DNA of 64,000 nt, from assembly GCA_000283575.1 (NCBI GenBank), contig AP012044.1, positions 3,286,001 through 3,350,000 of the forward strand, written 5' to 3'. Below the pieces are notes generated by a model that saw only the letters and a program-made list of their open reading frames with translations, did not search any database and was not told the DNA's origin. The DNA comes from Oscillibacter valericigenes Sjm18-20. Its GTDB lineage: Bacteria; Bacillota; Clostridia; Oscillospirales; Oscillospiraceae. A program made the position numbers and the translations under genes. Below, in pieces: positions 36,339 through 46,387 of this stretch; positions within the stretch are counted from its first letter, which is position 1, and each line of letters starts with the position of its first letter.

Positions 36339-37977
36339 CCAAGAGGCCTTGGAATCTCAGTGTTTCCAAGGCCTCAGCCTGTCGAAAAAGTCCAGCTCCC
36401 GCTGGGCTTTTTCGTTCATATCTGGTAAAATAGATATGGGTGATGAGGGATGCTGAGACGCGGGAAACTGGATCGTGGCGTGGTGGAAATAGTGGATACG
36501 GAAAGCCTGATGCTGCGGGATCATTTGCTTCGCAAGATTGATACGGCGGTGGACTGGGAGCGGCTGTATGAGATGGTGGAACCGCTTTACAGTGAGGATA
36601 ACGGCCGGCCCGGCGTGGACCCCGTGGTGCTGGTGAAGATGGTCCTCATCCAGCATCTGTACGGGCTGCCCTCCCTGCGCCGGACGGCGGAGGAGGTCTA
36701 CTTGAACGCCGCCTACCGCTGGTTTCTGGGCTACACGCTTCAGGAGGAGACGCCGCACTTTTCCACGGTGAGCTTTCATTTCCGTCGCCGCTTCACGGAA
36801 GACACGGTCAACCAAATCTTTGCGTGGATTTTAGAAGAAGTCGCCCAAGCGGGGTATCTCTCGCTCAAAGCCGTGTTCATTGACGGCACCCACATCAAGG
36901 CCAGTGCCAATACGAAAAAGCAGGTGAAGGCGGTTATCCCGGAAACCTCCAAACGCTATGCGAAGGAACTGATGGACGAGGTGAACGCCGATCGGGAGAC
37001 CCACGGGAAGACATCTTTTGGAAATGACGGGGAGCCGCCCGCGTCGCCGGAAAAGCGCCAGGACAACACCTCCCGAAAGAAGCTGGCCCGACGAAAAAAA
37101 GAGAAAAGCCGGACGGTAACCAGGAGTGTGACGGACCCGGACTGTGGCTTGTTCGTCAAGGGGGAGCACAAGCGGCAGTTTGCCTACGAGGCCCACACTG
37201 CCTGTGATGAAAACGGCTTTGTTCTGGAAACCGTGGTGACACCCGGCAATGTCCATGACAGCGCAGCCTTCGACGACGTGTATGACAAGGTGACGGAGGC
37301 TTTTCCGGAAATTAAAACGGTTGTAGCCGATTCCGCCTACAAGACGCCCCATATCTGCAAGAAGGTTTTTGACGACGACCGGTGCTGTCCACCGCTTACA
37401 AGCGTCCACAGACGATGAAGGGCGGGCATGAATGGTGGGCGTATGTCTATGACGAATACTATGACTGCGTGATTTGCCCGGAATATCTGGTTCTGCGTTA
37501 TGCCACAACCAACCGGGAGGGCTACCGGGAGTACAAAAGCGACCCGAGAGTCTGCGCCATTGTCCCACCCGTCACCTGTGCACCCATGCCAGGGACTGTG
37601 TCAAGACGGTGCAGCGGCATATCTGGAAGGATTACGAGGATGTGGCGGACGACGCACGTTACACGCCCGAATACCAAGCGCTGTACGCCAAGCGAAAAGA
37701 GACCATAGAACGGGTTTTTGCAGATGCGAAGGAGAAACACGCGATGCGTTACACGCAGTACCGAGGCCTCGCCCAGGTGGCCAACTGGGTGAAGCTTAAG
37801 TTTGTTGCCATGAATCTGAAAAAGCTGGCAAAGTGGAAGTGGAGGGCTTCTTTGTCTCTCCATGCATTCCTGATTTTTGGGTTGAAACACACGAAGAACC
37901 CGGTATACGCTGCAGCGTATACCGGGTTTTTCGACAGACTGAGGCCTTGGAAACTCAGTGTTTCCAAGGCCTCTTGG
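36339..37977 (+). mobile_element. IS1182-type element with 51-bp terminal repeats
   Basis: Left repeat 36339-36389 and right repeat 37927-37977 are inverted copies differing at a few bases. Each contains its own palindrome (GAGGCCTTGGAA and TTCCAAGGCCTC) and ends in TGTCGAAAAA on the inside. Just inside the right end is a hairpin ACCCGGTATACGCTGCAGCG with its complement. No target duplication is obvious. The single transposase gene is broken. Confidence 0.85.
36450..37965 (+). pseudogene. IS1182-type DDE transposase with two frameshifts
   Basis: The first 310 residues are in one frame: DUF772-like N-terminal domain (GRPGVDPVVLVKMVLIQHLY, SLRRTAEEVYLNAAYRWFLG), first catalytic Asp in KAVFIDGTHIKASAN, second in VVADSAYKTPHI. 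Near 37380 the frame changes (HEWWAYVYDEYYDCVICPEY is read in +2) and changes again near 37580 (RHIWKDYEDVADDARYTPEY, then the catalytic Glu in KRKETIERVFADAKEKHAMR). The ends of the element are good, so it may still be mobilised by a related transposase. A relic of the same family is at 16850. Confidence 0.85.
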
Positions 37978-38324
37978 TTTTTTCTGTTCATGTAAGCACA
38001 GATGAATTTTACATATTGTCGTATTTTTGTCGTACACTTCATCAACTACTGAGACTGAGTAAAGATGAACTATTAGCTGTGCGGACCATGAGATTGTTGA
38101 CCATGCCATAAATCAGGTTGAAAGTAATCTATTACTTGCAAATCATTCTTATTAATTCTTGCTTTTAGCAATTTCCCTCACGAATCGCTTTTTTCAGTTT
38201 TCTTTATTCTATATCATTTTTTATATTTCCATGCCGCGGTTGACAAATGGTTGACATTAAACGGTTAACACGAATTCTATAGCGCTAAAGCTAATGTAAC
38301 TTGACGTGATATTTGATAGCGAAG
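37978..38324. other. AT-rich gap between IS1182 and the aminotransferase gene
   Basis: About 350 AT-rich bases. A short plus-strand frame (ending LRLSKDELLAVRTMRLLTMP) may be a gene tail but has no recognised family. The direct repeat TTGACAAATGG / TTGACATTAAACGG at 38240-38265 is noted without a role. No terminator with a clear hairpin is seen after the aminotransferase stop. Confidence 0.4.
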
Positions 38325-39515
38325 TTATTTCATATTGGGATATGCCTCTGCTACATAGGTACTGATTCTTTGAACGGCTTCCTTCAAATTTTCATCCGAG
38401 TTGGCAAATACAAGACGAAGATAGCCTTCGCCCATTTTTCCGAAAGCAGAGCCGGGAACCACCACTACATGGATTTTTTCCAACAACTCTTCGGCGAATT
38501 CCTGAGAACTTTTACCAAACGCTTTAATATTAGCAAACGCATAAAAACTTCCGGCAGACTTTTTGCAGCTAAAGCCAGGAATTGCATTGATGCCGTCGAT
38601 CAGAATATCTCTGCGGCGAGTATAGTCTGCCACCATTTGAGTAACACACTCTGTGCTCTTCAGTGCTTCGGTTGCTGCAACCTGAGAAAATGTTGACACA
38701 CAGGATGCAACGCCCTCCTGCAGTTGAGCCATTTTTGTGATATATCCGGTTTCTGGAGCCAACAAATAGCCAACGCGCCATCCAGTCATGGCATAGGTCT
38801 TCGAAAAACTGTTTAGTACAAACACATGATCGCGGATTTCAGGAACCTCTGCAATGCTAAACGGCCTGCTGCCATCATATACAATGGCGTCATAAGGCTC
38901 GTCCGAAAGAACCCAAAGATCGTGTTTTCTGACAATTTCCGCAATCGCCAGAACATCTTCCTTGCTCAGAACCGCACCGGTGGGATTGCAGGGAGAATTC
39001 AGAAGAATTGCTCTCGTATTAGGCGTCAGGGCTTTTTCGACATCTGCCGCCTGCATACGGTAATCAAATTCTTCATATGTGGGAACCGGGGCGGCGACAG
39101 CTCCGATCATTTCGGCCTGGCCGTAGTAGTTAGGAAAACAAGGGTCCGGAACAAGAATTTCATCTCCAGCGTTCAGCAGGGCCATCATGGAGAGCATCAG
39201 GCCTTCCATGGCACCTACCGAAATAAGGACATGATCCTTCGTATAACCATTCCAATATGGCTGATATTTTTTTGCGATTGCTTCACGAAGCTGAGGCATG
39301 CCGGCATTGGGACAATAATGTGTTTGACCGTCGTCGATGGCCTGCTTGGCAGCCTGCTTAATATAATTTGGCGTGTCAAAATTTGGCTCACCGACGGTCA
39401 ATTTAATCATGTCGTCATATTTGACAGCATATTCTGCTGCAAGATTGAACATTTTACGGATTCCGGAAGCGGGATAGTTTTTTGCCCGAGTCGAAAAACG
39501 AAGCTCTTTTTCCAT
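38325..39515 (-). CDS. PLP-dependent aminotransferase, class I/II
   Basis: 396 residues, fold type I aminotransferase. The signature is VLNSFSKTYAMTGWRVGYL with the PLP Lys (about 240), the PLP-phosphate and ring contacts in LNSPCNPTGA and SDEPYDAIVYD, and the C-terminal Arg in GYLRLVFANS binding the substrate carboxylate. Close in type to AspC/PatA-like enzymes; the amino donor cannot be read from sequence. AAAGGAGCATC precedes the ATG. It is the last gene of the nifJ-abfD-symporter set but is separated from the symporter by a terminator-like hairpin, so its level may be lower. Confidence 0.9.
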   Translation of the reverse strand: MEKELRFSTRAKNYPASGIRKMFNLAAEYAVKYDDMIKLTVGEPNFDTPNYIKQAAKQAIDDGQTHYCPNAGMPQLREAIAKKYQPYWNGYTKDHVLISVGAMEGLMLSMMALLNAGDEILVPDPCFPNYYGQAEMIGAVAAPVPTYEEFDYRMQAADVEKALTPNTRAILLNSPCNPTGAVLSKEDVLAIAEIVRKHDLWVLSDEPYDAIVYDGSRPFSIAEVPEIRDHVFVLNSFSKTYAMTGWRVGYLLAPETGYITKMAQLQEGVASCVSTFSQVAATEALKSTECVTQMVADYTRRRDILIDGINAIPGFSCKKSAGSFYAFANIKAFGKSSQEFAEELLEKIHVVVVPGSAFGKMGEGYLRLVFANSDENLKEAVQRISTYVAEAYPNMK

Positions 39516-39545
39516 AAATTGATGCTCCTTTCTGAATCGTTACTG

Positions 39546-39618
39546 CGAGAAAAGCCGGGGGAAAGACTCAGTCCGGCAGCGAAAGGACCAGCCGATAGAT
39601 CTTTTCCCCGGTGTTCTC
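39546..39618 (-). terminator. Terminator or attenuator between symporter and aminotransferase genes
   Basis: On the minus strand CCGGGGAAAAGA (39600-39611) pairs with TCTTTCCCCCGG (39555-39566, one mismatch), extended by GAGAA ends, with an inner CGGC/GCCG hairpin and GGCTTTTCTC after it. It lies 50 bases past the symporter stop and just ahead of the aminotransferase ribosome site. Confidence 0.6.
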
Positions 39619-39663
39619 TCACAGTAAACTTAAAACATCGTTAAAATAGTACGGTGACCAAAC

Positions 39664-41097
39664 TTATTCCTTGACCATGTTCGTATCTGCCATCTTCAAT
39701 TCTGGAATCTGTGAAACAATTTCTTCAGCGGTGGCTTCCCATTTTCCGGACTTCAGTCTCTTCAGATAGTCGTTGATAAGGGCGCCAATCTGCTTTCTCA
39801 TTGCGAAGCAGACCACCAGGTTGCACACGGCGCAGACACCGAAGAAAAAGTCGAACAGGTTCCACAGCGTACTCAGCGCGCCCAGTGCACCAACAATTGC
39901 GAAAATGCAGCCCAGAATGCGATAGGGCATGATAAGCTTCTTTCCACCCAGAATATTCACACAAATTTCACCGTAGTAAACATTGACCAGAGCAGTGGTA
40001 AAGGCAAAGAAGGCAATAATGATGGAGATAAAGACCGTGCCGGCCACAGGGCTGTTGAGCGCAACACCGAAAGCTTTGCTGGTCAGGGCCGCGCCAGTCT
40101 CACCGCTGTCCCATACGCCTGTGCTCAGAACTACCAGGGCGGTCATGGTACAAACGACAATGGTATCCACGAACACCTCAGCAATCCCCCACAGGCCCTG
40201 CTTGACCGGGTGATTCACCGCGGCGGAGGAGTGGGCCAGAGGCGCCATGCCGGTGCCCGCCTCGTTGGAATACACACCGCGGGCCAAACCCCAGCGGATA
40301 GCCAGCAGAACGGTAGAACCCGCAAAGCCTCCGGTGGCGGCCACGGGTGTGAAGGCGTCCTCAAAGATCATGCCGAACACGCCGGGAATGTTACCAGCGA
40401 AGCGAACCAGTACGTACAGGCTGACGGCCGTGTAGGCCAAGGCCATAAAGGGAACCACCAGCTCGGCAAACTTGCTGATGCCCTTGATGCCGCCCAGCAG
40501 AACGATCGCCATCAAAACGGCAGAGACAACGCCGACGATCCAGGGGTTGAGATCAAAGGAGGTGCGGATGGCGGCAGTCAGGGAGTTGATCTGGACGGCG
40601 GGAGCGAACACCATGGCGCAGCCCAAAATAATGGTCCACAAGATACCCAGCCACTTCCAGCTTTTGCCCAGGCCGCGCTTGACATACCAGTAGAAACCGC
40701 CGTGCCACAGACCGGTCTCCGGATCTCTCTCCCGATAGGCCAGACCTAGAGTGATTTCGGAGAATTTCACAATAAAGCCCAGCAGGGCGACAAACCACAT
40801 CCAGAAGATGGCGCCGGGGCCGCCGGTGGCAATGGCCACAGAAACGCCCGCGATATTACCCACGCCCAACGTGGAAGCCAGCGCCGTACAGCACGCCTGA
40901 AACGGGGAAATGTCTCCGGCTCCTTCCGTTTTTTCAAAAATCTTGCCAAATGTATTCTTTAAAGCGTGACCGAACATTGTAAACTGGAAGAACTTAAACT
41001 TAAGCGACAGAAATACCGCAACCGCAAAAGTCAGAATCAGGAGCGGCCAGCCCCAAATCCAGTTGGAAATTGCCATCAGGATGTTGATAATAAACAT
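39664..41097 (-). CDS. Sodium:alanine/glycine symporter (AGCS family)
   Basis: A 477-residue membrane transporter with about 11 helices. AGCS marks: FQFTMFGHALKNTFGK, the GVGNIAGVSVAIATGGPGAIFWMW segment that binds substrate and sodium, and YSNEAGTGMAPLAHSSA. It imports a small neutral amino acid with Na+. AGGAGGGAAC precedes the ATG. It lies about 100 bases downstream of abfD and would feed the aminotransferase or the dehydratase pathway. Confidence 0.92.
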   Translation of the reverse strand: MFIINILMAISNWIWGWPLLILTFAVAVFLSLKFKFFQFTMFGHALKNTFGKIFEKTEGAGDISPFQACCTALASTLGVGNIAGVSVAIATGGPGAIFWMWFVALLGFIVKFSEITLGLAYRERDPETGLWHGGFYWYVKRGLGKSWKWLGILWTIILGCAMVFAPAVQINSLTAAIRTSFDLNPWIVGVVSAVLMAIVLLGGIKGISKFAELVVPFMALAYTAVSLYVLVRFAGNIPGVFGMIFEDAFTPVAATGGFAGSTVLLAIRWGLARGVYSNEAGTGMAPLAHSSAAVNHPVKQGLWGIAEVFVDTIVVCTMTALVVLSTGVWDSGETGAALTSKAFGVALNSPVAGTVFISIIIAFFAFTTALVNVYYGEICVNILGGKKLIMPYRILGCIFAIVGALGALSTLWNLFDFFFGVCAVCNLVVCFAMRKQIGALINDYLKRLKSGKWEATAEEIVSQIPELKMADTNMVKE

Positions 41098-41198
41098 GTA
41101 TGTTCCCTCCTATTTAACTCTTATTGGTTCCCTCTTTCATAAGTAGCTGGTACCATTTTTTTAAACTGTCATCATCACCTCGTTATCCCGTGCAATGT

Positions 41199-42674
41199 CT
41201 AGTCCTTGATACCAGCAACATCCTTGGCAAACTGCTTTTTGCCCTGGATGTTGCCCTGACGGGCAATCATGATGCGTTGGGCCTGCGGAGAGCCCGCGCC
41301 GTGCATGGACTCCGTACGGTAACCGACAGCGGCGGCACCCAGGCACATATTCTCCAGAAAACGCATGACACGCTGACGGTCTTCAGTGGAGACGCCCTCG
41401 TGAGCCGCAAAATACTTATTGCAGATTTCGCTGATGGTCTCGCCATTGTTGCCGACTACCGTATCGGACTCGAAGTCCTTCTGGGACGGCAGGGTAACCA
41501 TCAAGCCGCCAGCAATATCCTCAGCAAGGCGTACGATCTCATAGGGAAAACGGGTGACGTTCTGCTTGCAGACGTTGGCCAGCAGCAAGTCGATTTGGTA
41601 GTTACCCGCCTTGGTGGGGCAGCCCTCACAAGAGCAGGCAATGCCGCAGGAATACAGCGTCTCGTTGAGATGGGTCATCTCGATGAGCTTGTCCTTTACC
41701 GCGGAGGCCTTCTCCACACCGTTGTACTCTGCGGCAAGGGCTGCCGCGCCGATGACCACGTCACCCACGCCCACCTTGCAGCCGCCGTAACTCTGGCGAT
41801 GATAGCCCGCAAAGCGTTCCACCATCATTCCGGCGAATTCACACTCACCATTCAGGAAGATGTACTCGTTGGGAATGAACACATGATCAAGAACCACCAG
41901 GGCTTCCTGACCGCCAAACTTAGCGTTGCCAACATCGATAGAGCAGCCTTCCAGCTTGCGGGTATCGCAGCTTTGACGGCCATAAATCATGTACATGCCT
42001 TCGGCATCCGTCGGGCAGGCAAAAGAAACTGCCCAGTCCTTGTCAGCCTCACTCATGGAAATGGTAGGCATAAAAATATGCCAGTGGGAGTTGACGGAGC
42101 CGGTCTGGTGGCACTTCGCACCGCAGACAACGATGCCGTCCGGGCGGCGCTCCACCACATGCACATACATATCGGGGTCAGCCTGATCGTGAGGAGCTTT
42201 GGAACGGTCACCCTTCGGATCGGTCATAGCGCCGTCCACCGTCAGGTCATTGTCCTGCACCATAGTAAGGAACTTCTTAAAGTTCTCGTGATAGTGGGTA
42301 CCGTGGGCCTCGTCAGTTTCAAACGTAGTGGAGAACACCGCATTGAAGCTGTCCATGCCCACGCAGCGCTGGAAACAAGAGGCGGTCTTCTGGCCTAGTA
42401 AACGCTGCATCTTTACCTTGTTGATCAGGTCCTCTGTAGACTGATGCAGATGAGTAAAGCGGTTGATGGTGTGGCCCGTCAGGCTGGACTTCACGGTCAT
42501 AAGATCCGCATACTTGGGATCCTGTGCCAGTGCGTAGGTCATAGCGACGCAATTAATGGACGGACGAATCATAGGATCATCCACCCAGTTTTCAATTTTC
42601 TTGCCGAACATATACACGCGGGTATTCAGCTTGCGCAGGCTTTCGATGTACTCTTTCGCTGTCATTAATGCCAT
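41199..42674 (-). CDS. abfD: 4-Hydroxybutyryl-CoA dehydratase/vinylacetyl-CoA isomerase-type enzyme
   Basis: 491 residues of the 4-hydroxyphenylacetate 3-hydroxylase/AbfD fold. AbfD uses FAD and a [4Fe-4S] cluster to convert 4-hydroxybutyryl-CoA to crotonyl-CoA. The cluster ligands of the clostridial enzyme (Cys99, Cys103, His292, Cys299) all have counterparts: ASCFQRCVGMD and ERFAGYHRQSYGGCKVG. This separates it from the flavin hydroxylases, which lack them. The start is the ATG at 42674 (MALMTAKEYIESLRK) after AAGGAGGGAG. It begins 13 bases after nifJ, clearly the same transcript. Substrate identity is inferred from the ligands; a related hydroxyacyl-CoA is possible. Confidence 0.88.
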   Translation of the reverse strand: MALMTAKEYIESLRKLNTRVYMFGKKIENWVDDPMIRPSINCVAMTYALAQDPKYADLMTVKSSLTGHTINRFTHLHQSTEDLINKVKMQRLLGQKTASCFQRCVGMDSFNAVFSTTFETDEAHGTHYHENFKKFLTMVQDNDLTVDGAMTDPKGDRSKAPHDQADPDMYVHVVERRPDGIVVCGAKCHQTGSVNSHWHIFMPTISMSEADKDWAVSFACPTDAEGMYMIYGRQSCDTRKLEGCSIDVGNAKFGGQEALVVLDHVFIPNEYIFLNGECEFAGMMVERFAGYHRQSYGGCKVGVGDVVIGAAALAAEYNGVEKASAVKDKLIEMTHLNETLYSCGIACSCEGCPTKAGNYQIDLLLANVCKQNVTRFPYEIVRLAEDIAGGLMVTLPSQKDFESDTVVGNNGETISEICNKYFAAHEGVSTEDRQRVMRFLENMCLGAAAVGYRTESMHGAGSPQAQRIMIARQGNIQGKKQFAKDVAGIKD

Positions 42675-42687
42675 GCTTTCTCCCTCC

Positions 42688-45600
42688 TTAGTCCTTTGCC
42701 ATATTCTGATAGCTCTCCAGCCGCTCTTTGGCATCCTTGGCAGCCTTAGCATACAGGCTATCGGCCTTTTCAGGGAATGAAAGCTTCAGCGATGCGTACC
42801 GGTTCTCACCCAGCAGAAACTGCTGGAAATCACCCGTGGGTGTTTTGGAGTCCAGAACAAAGGGAGTTTTTCCCTCTTCTTTCAGCTGGGGATTGTAGCG
42901 GTACAAATGCCAGTAGCCTGCTTCCACCGCCTTCTTTTCTTCCAGCTGGCTCAGGCCCATGCTGGCCTTCATGCCGTGCTCGATGCAGGGGCAGTAGCAA
43001 ATGACCAGAGAGGGACCGGGATAGGCTTCAGCCTCACGAATGGCACGCAGAGTCTGTGCAGGGTCGGCGCCCATGGCCACCTGAGCAACGTATACATAAC
43101 CATAGCTCATAGCCATCAAGCCGAGATCCTTTTTCTTGGTCACCTTGCCGCCGGCAGAGAACTTGGCGATGGCGCCTGCCGCAGTGGATTTAGAAGACTG
43201 TCCGCCGGTATTGGAATAAACTTCTGTATCCAGAACCAATACGTTAATATCTTTTCCAGAGGCCAGCACGTGGTCTAAACCGCCATAGCCAATGTCGTAA
43301 GCCCATCCATCACCGCCAAAGGCCCATACGCTCTTCTTGGTCAGATATTCTTTGTTTTGACGGATAAAGGCGGCTTCCTCACTACTATCCTGTTCCAAGG
43401 CAACCAACAGGGCATCACTAACAGCGCGGGACTCCTCTGCGATATCGCACTTTTCCAGGTATGCCGCGCATACTTCAGCTGCAACGCCGCGGTCTAAGAG
43501 CTGCTGAACATTGGCCCGAAGCTGCTGCTTTACAGCATCCTGACCCAGCAGATAACCATAGGCATACTCTGCGTTGTCTTCGAACAGGGACATTGCCCAC
43601 GCGGGACCGCACCCCTTCTCATCGGTACAGTAGGGAGAAGACGGCGTGGAACCACCATAAGCGGAGGAGCAGCCGGAAGCATTGGTAATATACATCCGGT
43701 CACCGAACAGCTGGGTTACAAGCTTAATGTAGGGTGTCTCACCGCAGCCAGCGCAAGCTCCGGAGAACTCAAAATAGGGTTTTGCAAACTGGGAGTTCTT
43801 GACCGTCTTGGCGTTGACAGCGTCCTTCTTAATCTTCACTTTTTCCACAGCGTAAGTCCAGTTATCGGCTTCCCTCAGCTGACTTTCAAGCGGCTGCATC
43901 ACCAAGGCAGTATCCTTTGCAAGGCAGACGTTCACGCAACTGCCACAGCCCGTGCAGTCATAGGGAGAGATTTGCAGGCGGTACTGATATTGGCTCAAAT
44001 TGGCACCCGCGGCCTTTTTGGTTGCAAAACCGGCGGGAGCTGCTTTGTTTTCCTCATCGCTCAGCAAAATCGGACGAATTGCAGCATGGGGGCAAACCAA
44101 CGCGCACTGGTTGCACTGGATGCACTTGTCCATCTGCCATGCAGGAACTTCAACGGCTGCACCGCGTTTTTCATACTTAGAGGTACCTGCGGGCCAGGTA
44201 CCATCTTCCAAACCGTACTTCTTCATAACGGAGATAGGAAGAACATCGCCTTCCTGCCGATTCATTACAGAAACAACGTCCTGAATAAAGGCGGGAACAT
44301 TGTTTTCGGCAGGCACATCCTGTACCGTCAACCAAGAAGCAGGGATTTGAATTTTCTGCAGCTCGTCAATGCCATGTTCAATGGAGGCGTTGTTCATATT
44401 CACCACGGCCTGTCCCTTTTTCTTATAATAGGTCTTATAGATTGCTTCCTTCATTTCATTGACGGCCTGATCAACGGGAATGACGCCGGTCAGTTTGAAG
44501 AACGCCGCCTGCAAAATAGTGTTGGTACGATTACCAAGTCCCAGTTTGCGGGCAATGTCGATGGCGTTGATGGTGTAGAAACTGGCATGCTTTTCAGCTA
44601 GGGCCCGTTTCATGGAGGCGGGCAAGTTTCTCTCAAGGCCATCCAAATCCCAACTGCAGTTCAACAGAAATGTGCCGCCATCCTTTAAATCCTTCACCAT
44701 ATCATACTTGTTAACATAGGAAGGCGTGTGACAGGCCACAAAATCCGCGTTATGTACCAGATAGGGGGATCGAATGGGATCCTTGCCGAAGCGCAGGTGA
44801 GACTGAGTCAATCCGCCGGACTTTTTGGAGTCATACACAAAGTAAGCCTGGCAATATAGATCGGTGGCATGGCCGATGATCTTAATCGAGTTCTTATTTG
44901 CACCCACTGTGCCGTCGGAACCCATACCCCAGATCTCCACATTGGTCTGTCCGTCCGGAGAAGTTTCTATCTCCTGAGAGACCGGCAGTGAAGTGAAGGT
45001 CACATCATCCACAATACCGATGGTAAAGTTGTTCTTGGGCGTCTTTTGCCTCAAGTTGTCATATACAGCCAAAATCTGGCCCGGTGTGGTATCCTTTGAG
45101 CTGAGCCCATAGCGGCCACCCACAATTTCCATTGGAATTCCCTGTTCTTTGTAAATGGTGCAAATATCCTGATACAGAGGCTCTCCCATAGCGCCGGGTT
45201 CCTTCGTGCGATCCAGAACGGCCAACCGTCTTACGGTTGCCGGCAGGCTGCCAAGGAAATGCTTGGTGGAAAAGGGGCGATACAAATGCACATTTAGCAG
45301 GCCAACTTTCTCACCCTTGGCCAGCAGATAATCCACCGTCTCCTTAACCGTTTCCGCAGCAGAGCCCATCAGAACAATGACGCGCTCTGCATCAGGAGCG
45401 CCATAATAGTCAAACAAGTGATGAATGCGGCCGGTAATCTTTCCAACTTCCTGCATGTAATGCTCCACGGCGTCTGGGATCGTGGAGATTTTGTCATTGC
45501 AGGCCTCGCGGCACTGGAAGAAAATATCGGGATTAACTGTGGTACCGCGGGTTGCGGGATGTTCAGGATTCAGAGAATGCTTGCGGTAGGCTTTCAGTGC

Positions 45601-46194
45601 ATCCATATCCACTAAAGGCCGCAGATCCTCATAGTCCAGTGCCTCAATCTTTTGGATCTCATGAGAGGTACGGAAACCGTCAAAGAAATGTAAAACCGGC
45701 ATCCGGCAATGAATGGCAGACAGATGAGCTACCGCTCCCAGATCCATCACTTCCTGAGGTGAGGAAGACGCCAGCAAGGAAAAGCCCGTGCTACGCACGC
45801 CCATAACATCAGAATGATCACCAAAAATAGACAAAGCATGGGCGGAAAGCGTACGTGCAGACACATGGAATACGCCCGGCAGCATTTCACCAGCAATTTT
45901 GTACATATTCGGGATCATCAGCAGCAGTCCCTGAGAAGCCGTATAGGTCGTGGTCAGAGCGCCGGATTGCAGCGCACCATGGACTGTTCCAGCCGCACCG
46001 CCTTCGGACTGCATTTCCACAACATGGACAGGCTGGCCAAACAGGTTTTTCTTTCCATTTGCCGCCCATTCATCCACGTACTCCGCCATCGGAGACGACG
46101 GGGTGATCGGGAAAATGCCCGCGACCTCTGTAAATGCATAAGAAACATATGCAGCAGCCTGATTGCCATCCATAATTTCAATTTTTTTTGCCAT
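42688..46194 (-). CDS. nifJ: Pyruvate:ferredoxin (flavodoxin) oxidoreductase
   Basis: A 1168-residue single-chain enzyme that oxidises pyruvate or a related 2-oxoacid to acyl-CoA, CO2 and reduced ferredoxin. Domains in order: FPITPSSPMAEYVDEWA (domain I, TPP side), gamma-type domain, two ferredoxin clusters (CIQCNQCALVCPHAA near 690; CTGCGSCVNVCLAKD near 750), CAGCGETPYIKLVTQLFG and the TPP-Mg site GDGWAYDIGYGGLDHVL with TEVYSNTGGQSSKST. The start is the ATG at 46194 (MAKKIEIMDGNQAAAY) after AAAGGGGGC; an open frame above it is the promoter region. It is the first gene of the operon. Confidence 0.96.
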   Translation of the reverse strand: MAKKIEIMDGNQAAAYVSYAFTEVAGIFPITPSSPMAEYVDEWAANGKKNLFGQPVHVVEMQSEGGAAGTVHGALQSGALTTTYTASQGLLLMIPNMYKIAGEMLPGVFHVSARTLSAHALSIFGDHSDVMGVRSTGFSLLASSSPQEVMDLGAVAHLSAIHCRMPVLHFFDGFRTSHEIQKIEALDYEDLRPLVDMDALKAYRKHSLNPEHPATRGTTVNPDIFFQCREACNDKISTIPDAVEHYMQEVGKITGRIHHLFDYYGAPDAERVIVLMGSAAETVKETVDYLLAKGEKVGLLNVHLYRPFSTKHFLGSLPATVRRLAVLDRTKEPGAMGEPLYQDICTIYKEQGIPMEIVGGRYGLSSKDTTPGQILAVYDNLRQKTPKNNFTIGIVDDVTFTSLPVSQEIETSPDGQTNVEIWGMGSDGTVGANKNSIKIIGHATDLYCQAYFVYDSKKSGGLTQSHLRFGKDPIRSPYLVHNADFVACHTPSYVNKYDMVKDLKDGGTFLLNCSWDLDGLERNLPASMKRALAEKHASFYTINAIDIARKLGLGNRTNTILQAAFFKLTGVIPVDQAVNEMKEAIYKTYYKKKGQAVVNMNNASIEHGIDELQKIQIPASWLTVQDVPAENNVPAFIQDVVSVMNRQEGDVLPISVMKKYGLEDGTWPAGTSKYEKRGAAVEVPAWQMDKCIQCNQCALVCPHAAIRPILLSDEENKAAPAGFATKKAAGANLSQYQYRLQISPYDCTGCGSCVNVCLAKDTALVMQPLESQLREADNWTYAVEKVKIKKDAVNAKTVKNSQFAKPYFEFSGACAGCGETPYIKLVTQLFGDRMYITNASGCSSAYGGSTPSSPYCTDEKGCGPAWAMSLFEDNAEYAYGYLLGQDAVKQQLRANVQQLLDRGVAAEVCAAYLEKCDIAEESRAVSDALLVALEQDSSEEAAFIRQNKEYLTKKSVWAFGGDGWAYDIGYGGLDHVLASGKDINVLVLDTEVYSNTGGQSSKSTAAGAIAKFSAGGKVTKKKDLGLMAMSYGYVYVAQVAMGADPAQTLRAIREAEAYPGPSLVICYCPCIEHGMKASMGLSQLEEKKAVEAGYWHLYRYNPQLKEEGKTPFVLDSKTPTGDFQQFLLGENRYASLKLSFPEKADSLYAKAAKDAKERLESYQNMAKD

Positions 46195-46219
46195 ACATAG
46201 TGCCCCCTTTTTGTTCCCG

Positions 46220-46282
46220 ATAAGATTGTATGCAATTTTCTTATCTGAATGCAATCTTATACAATTCCATTCTATATGTCAA
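46220..46282 (-). promoter_or_regulatory. nifJ operon promoter with overlapping inverted repeat
   Basis: On the minus strand TTGACA (46277-46282) and TATAAG (46256-46261) are spaced 15 bases, tight but usable. An inverted repeat ATAAGATTG (46220-46228) / CAATCTTAT (46252-46260) covers the -10 box and the start site, and ATTGTATGCAAT lies within it. The layout suggests a repressor site; the GntR-type protein at 47264 is the nearest candidate. Confidence 0.5.
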
Positions 46283-46387
46283 TGCAATTGTTAAGTTTCT
46301 ATAAAATTCACAAAACGTCAGGATCATTATTGTGCAAATAGTCATGGCTGTTAAAAAGCAGACCTGCAGTAAGCCATCTTTATGCCG

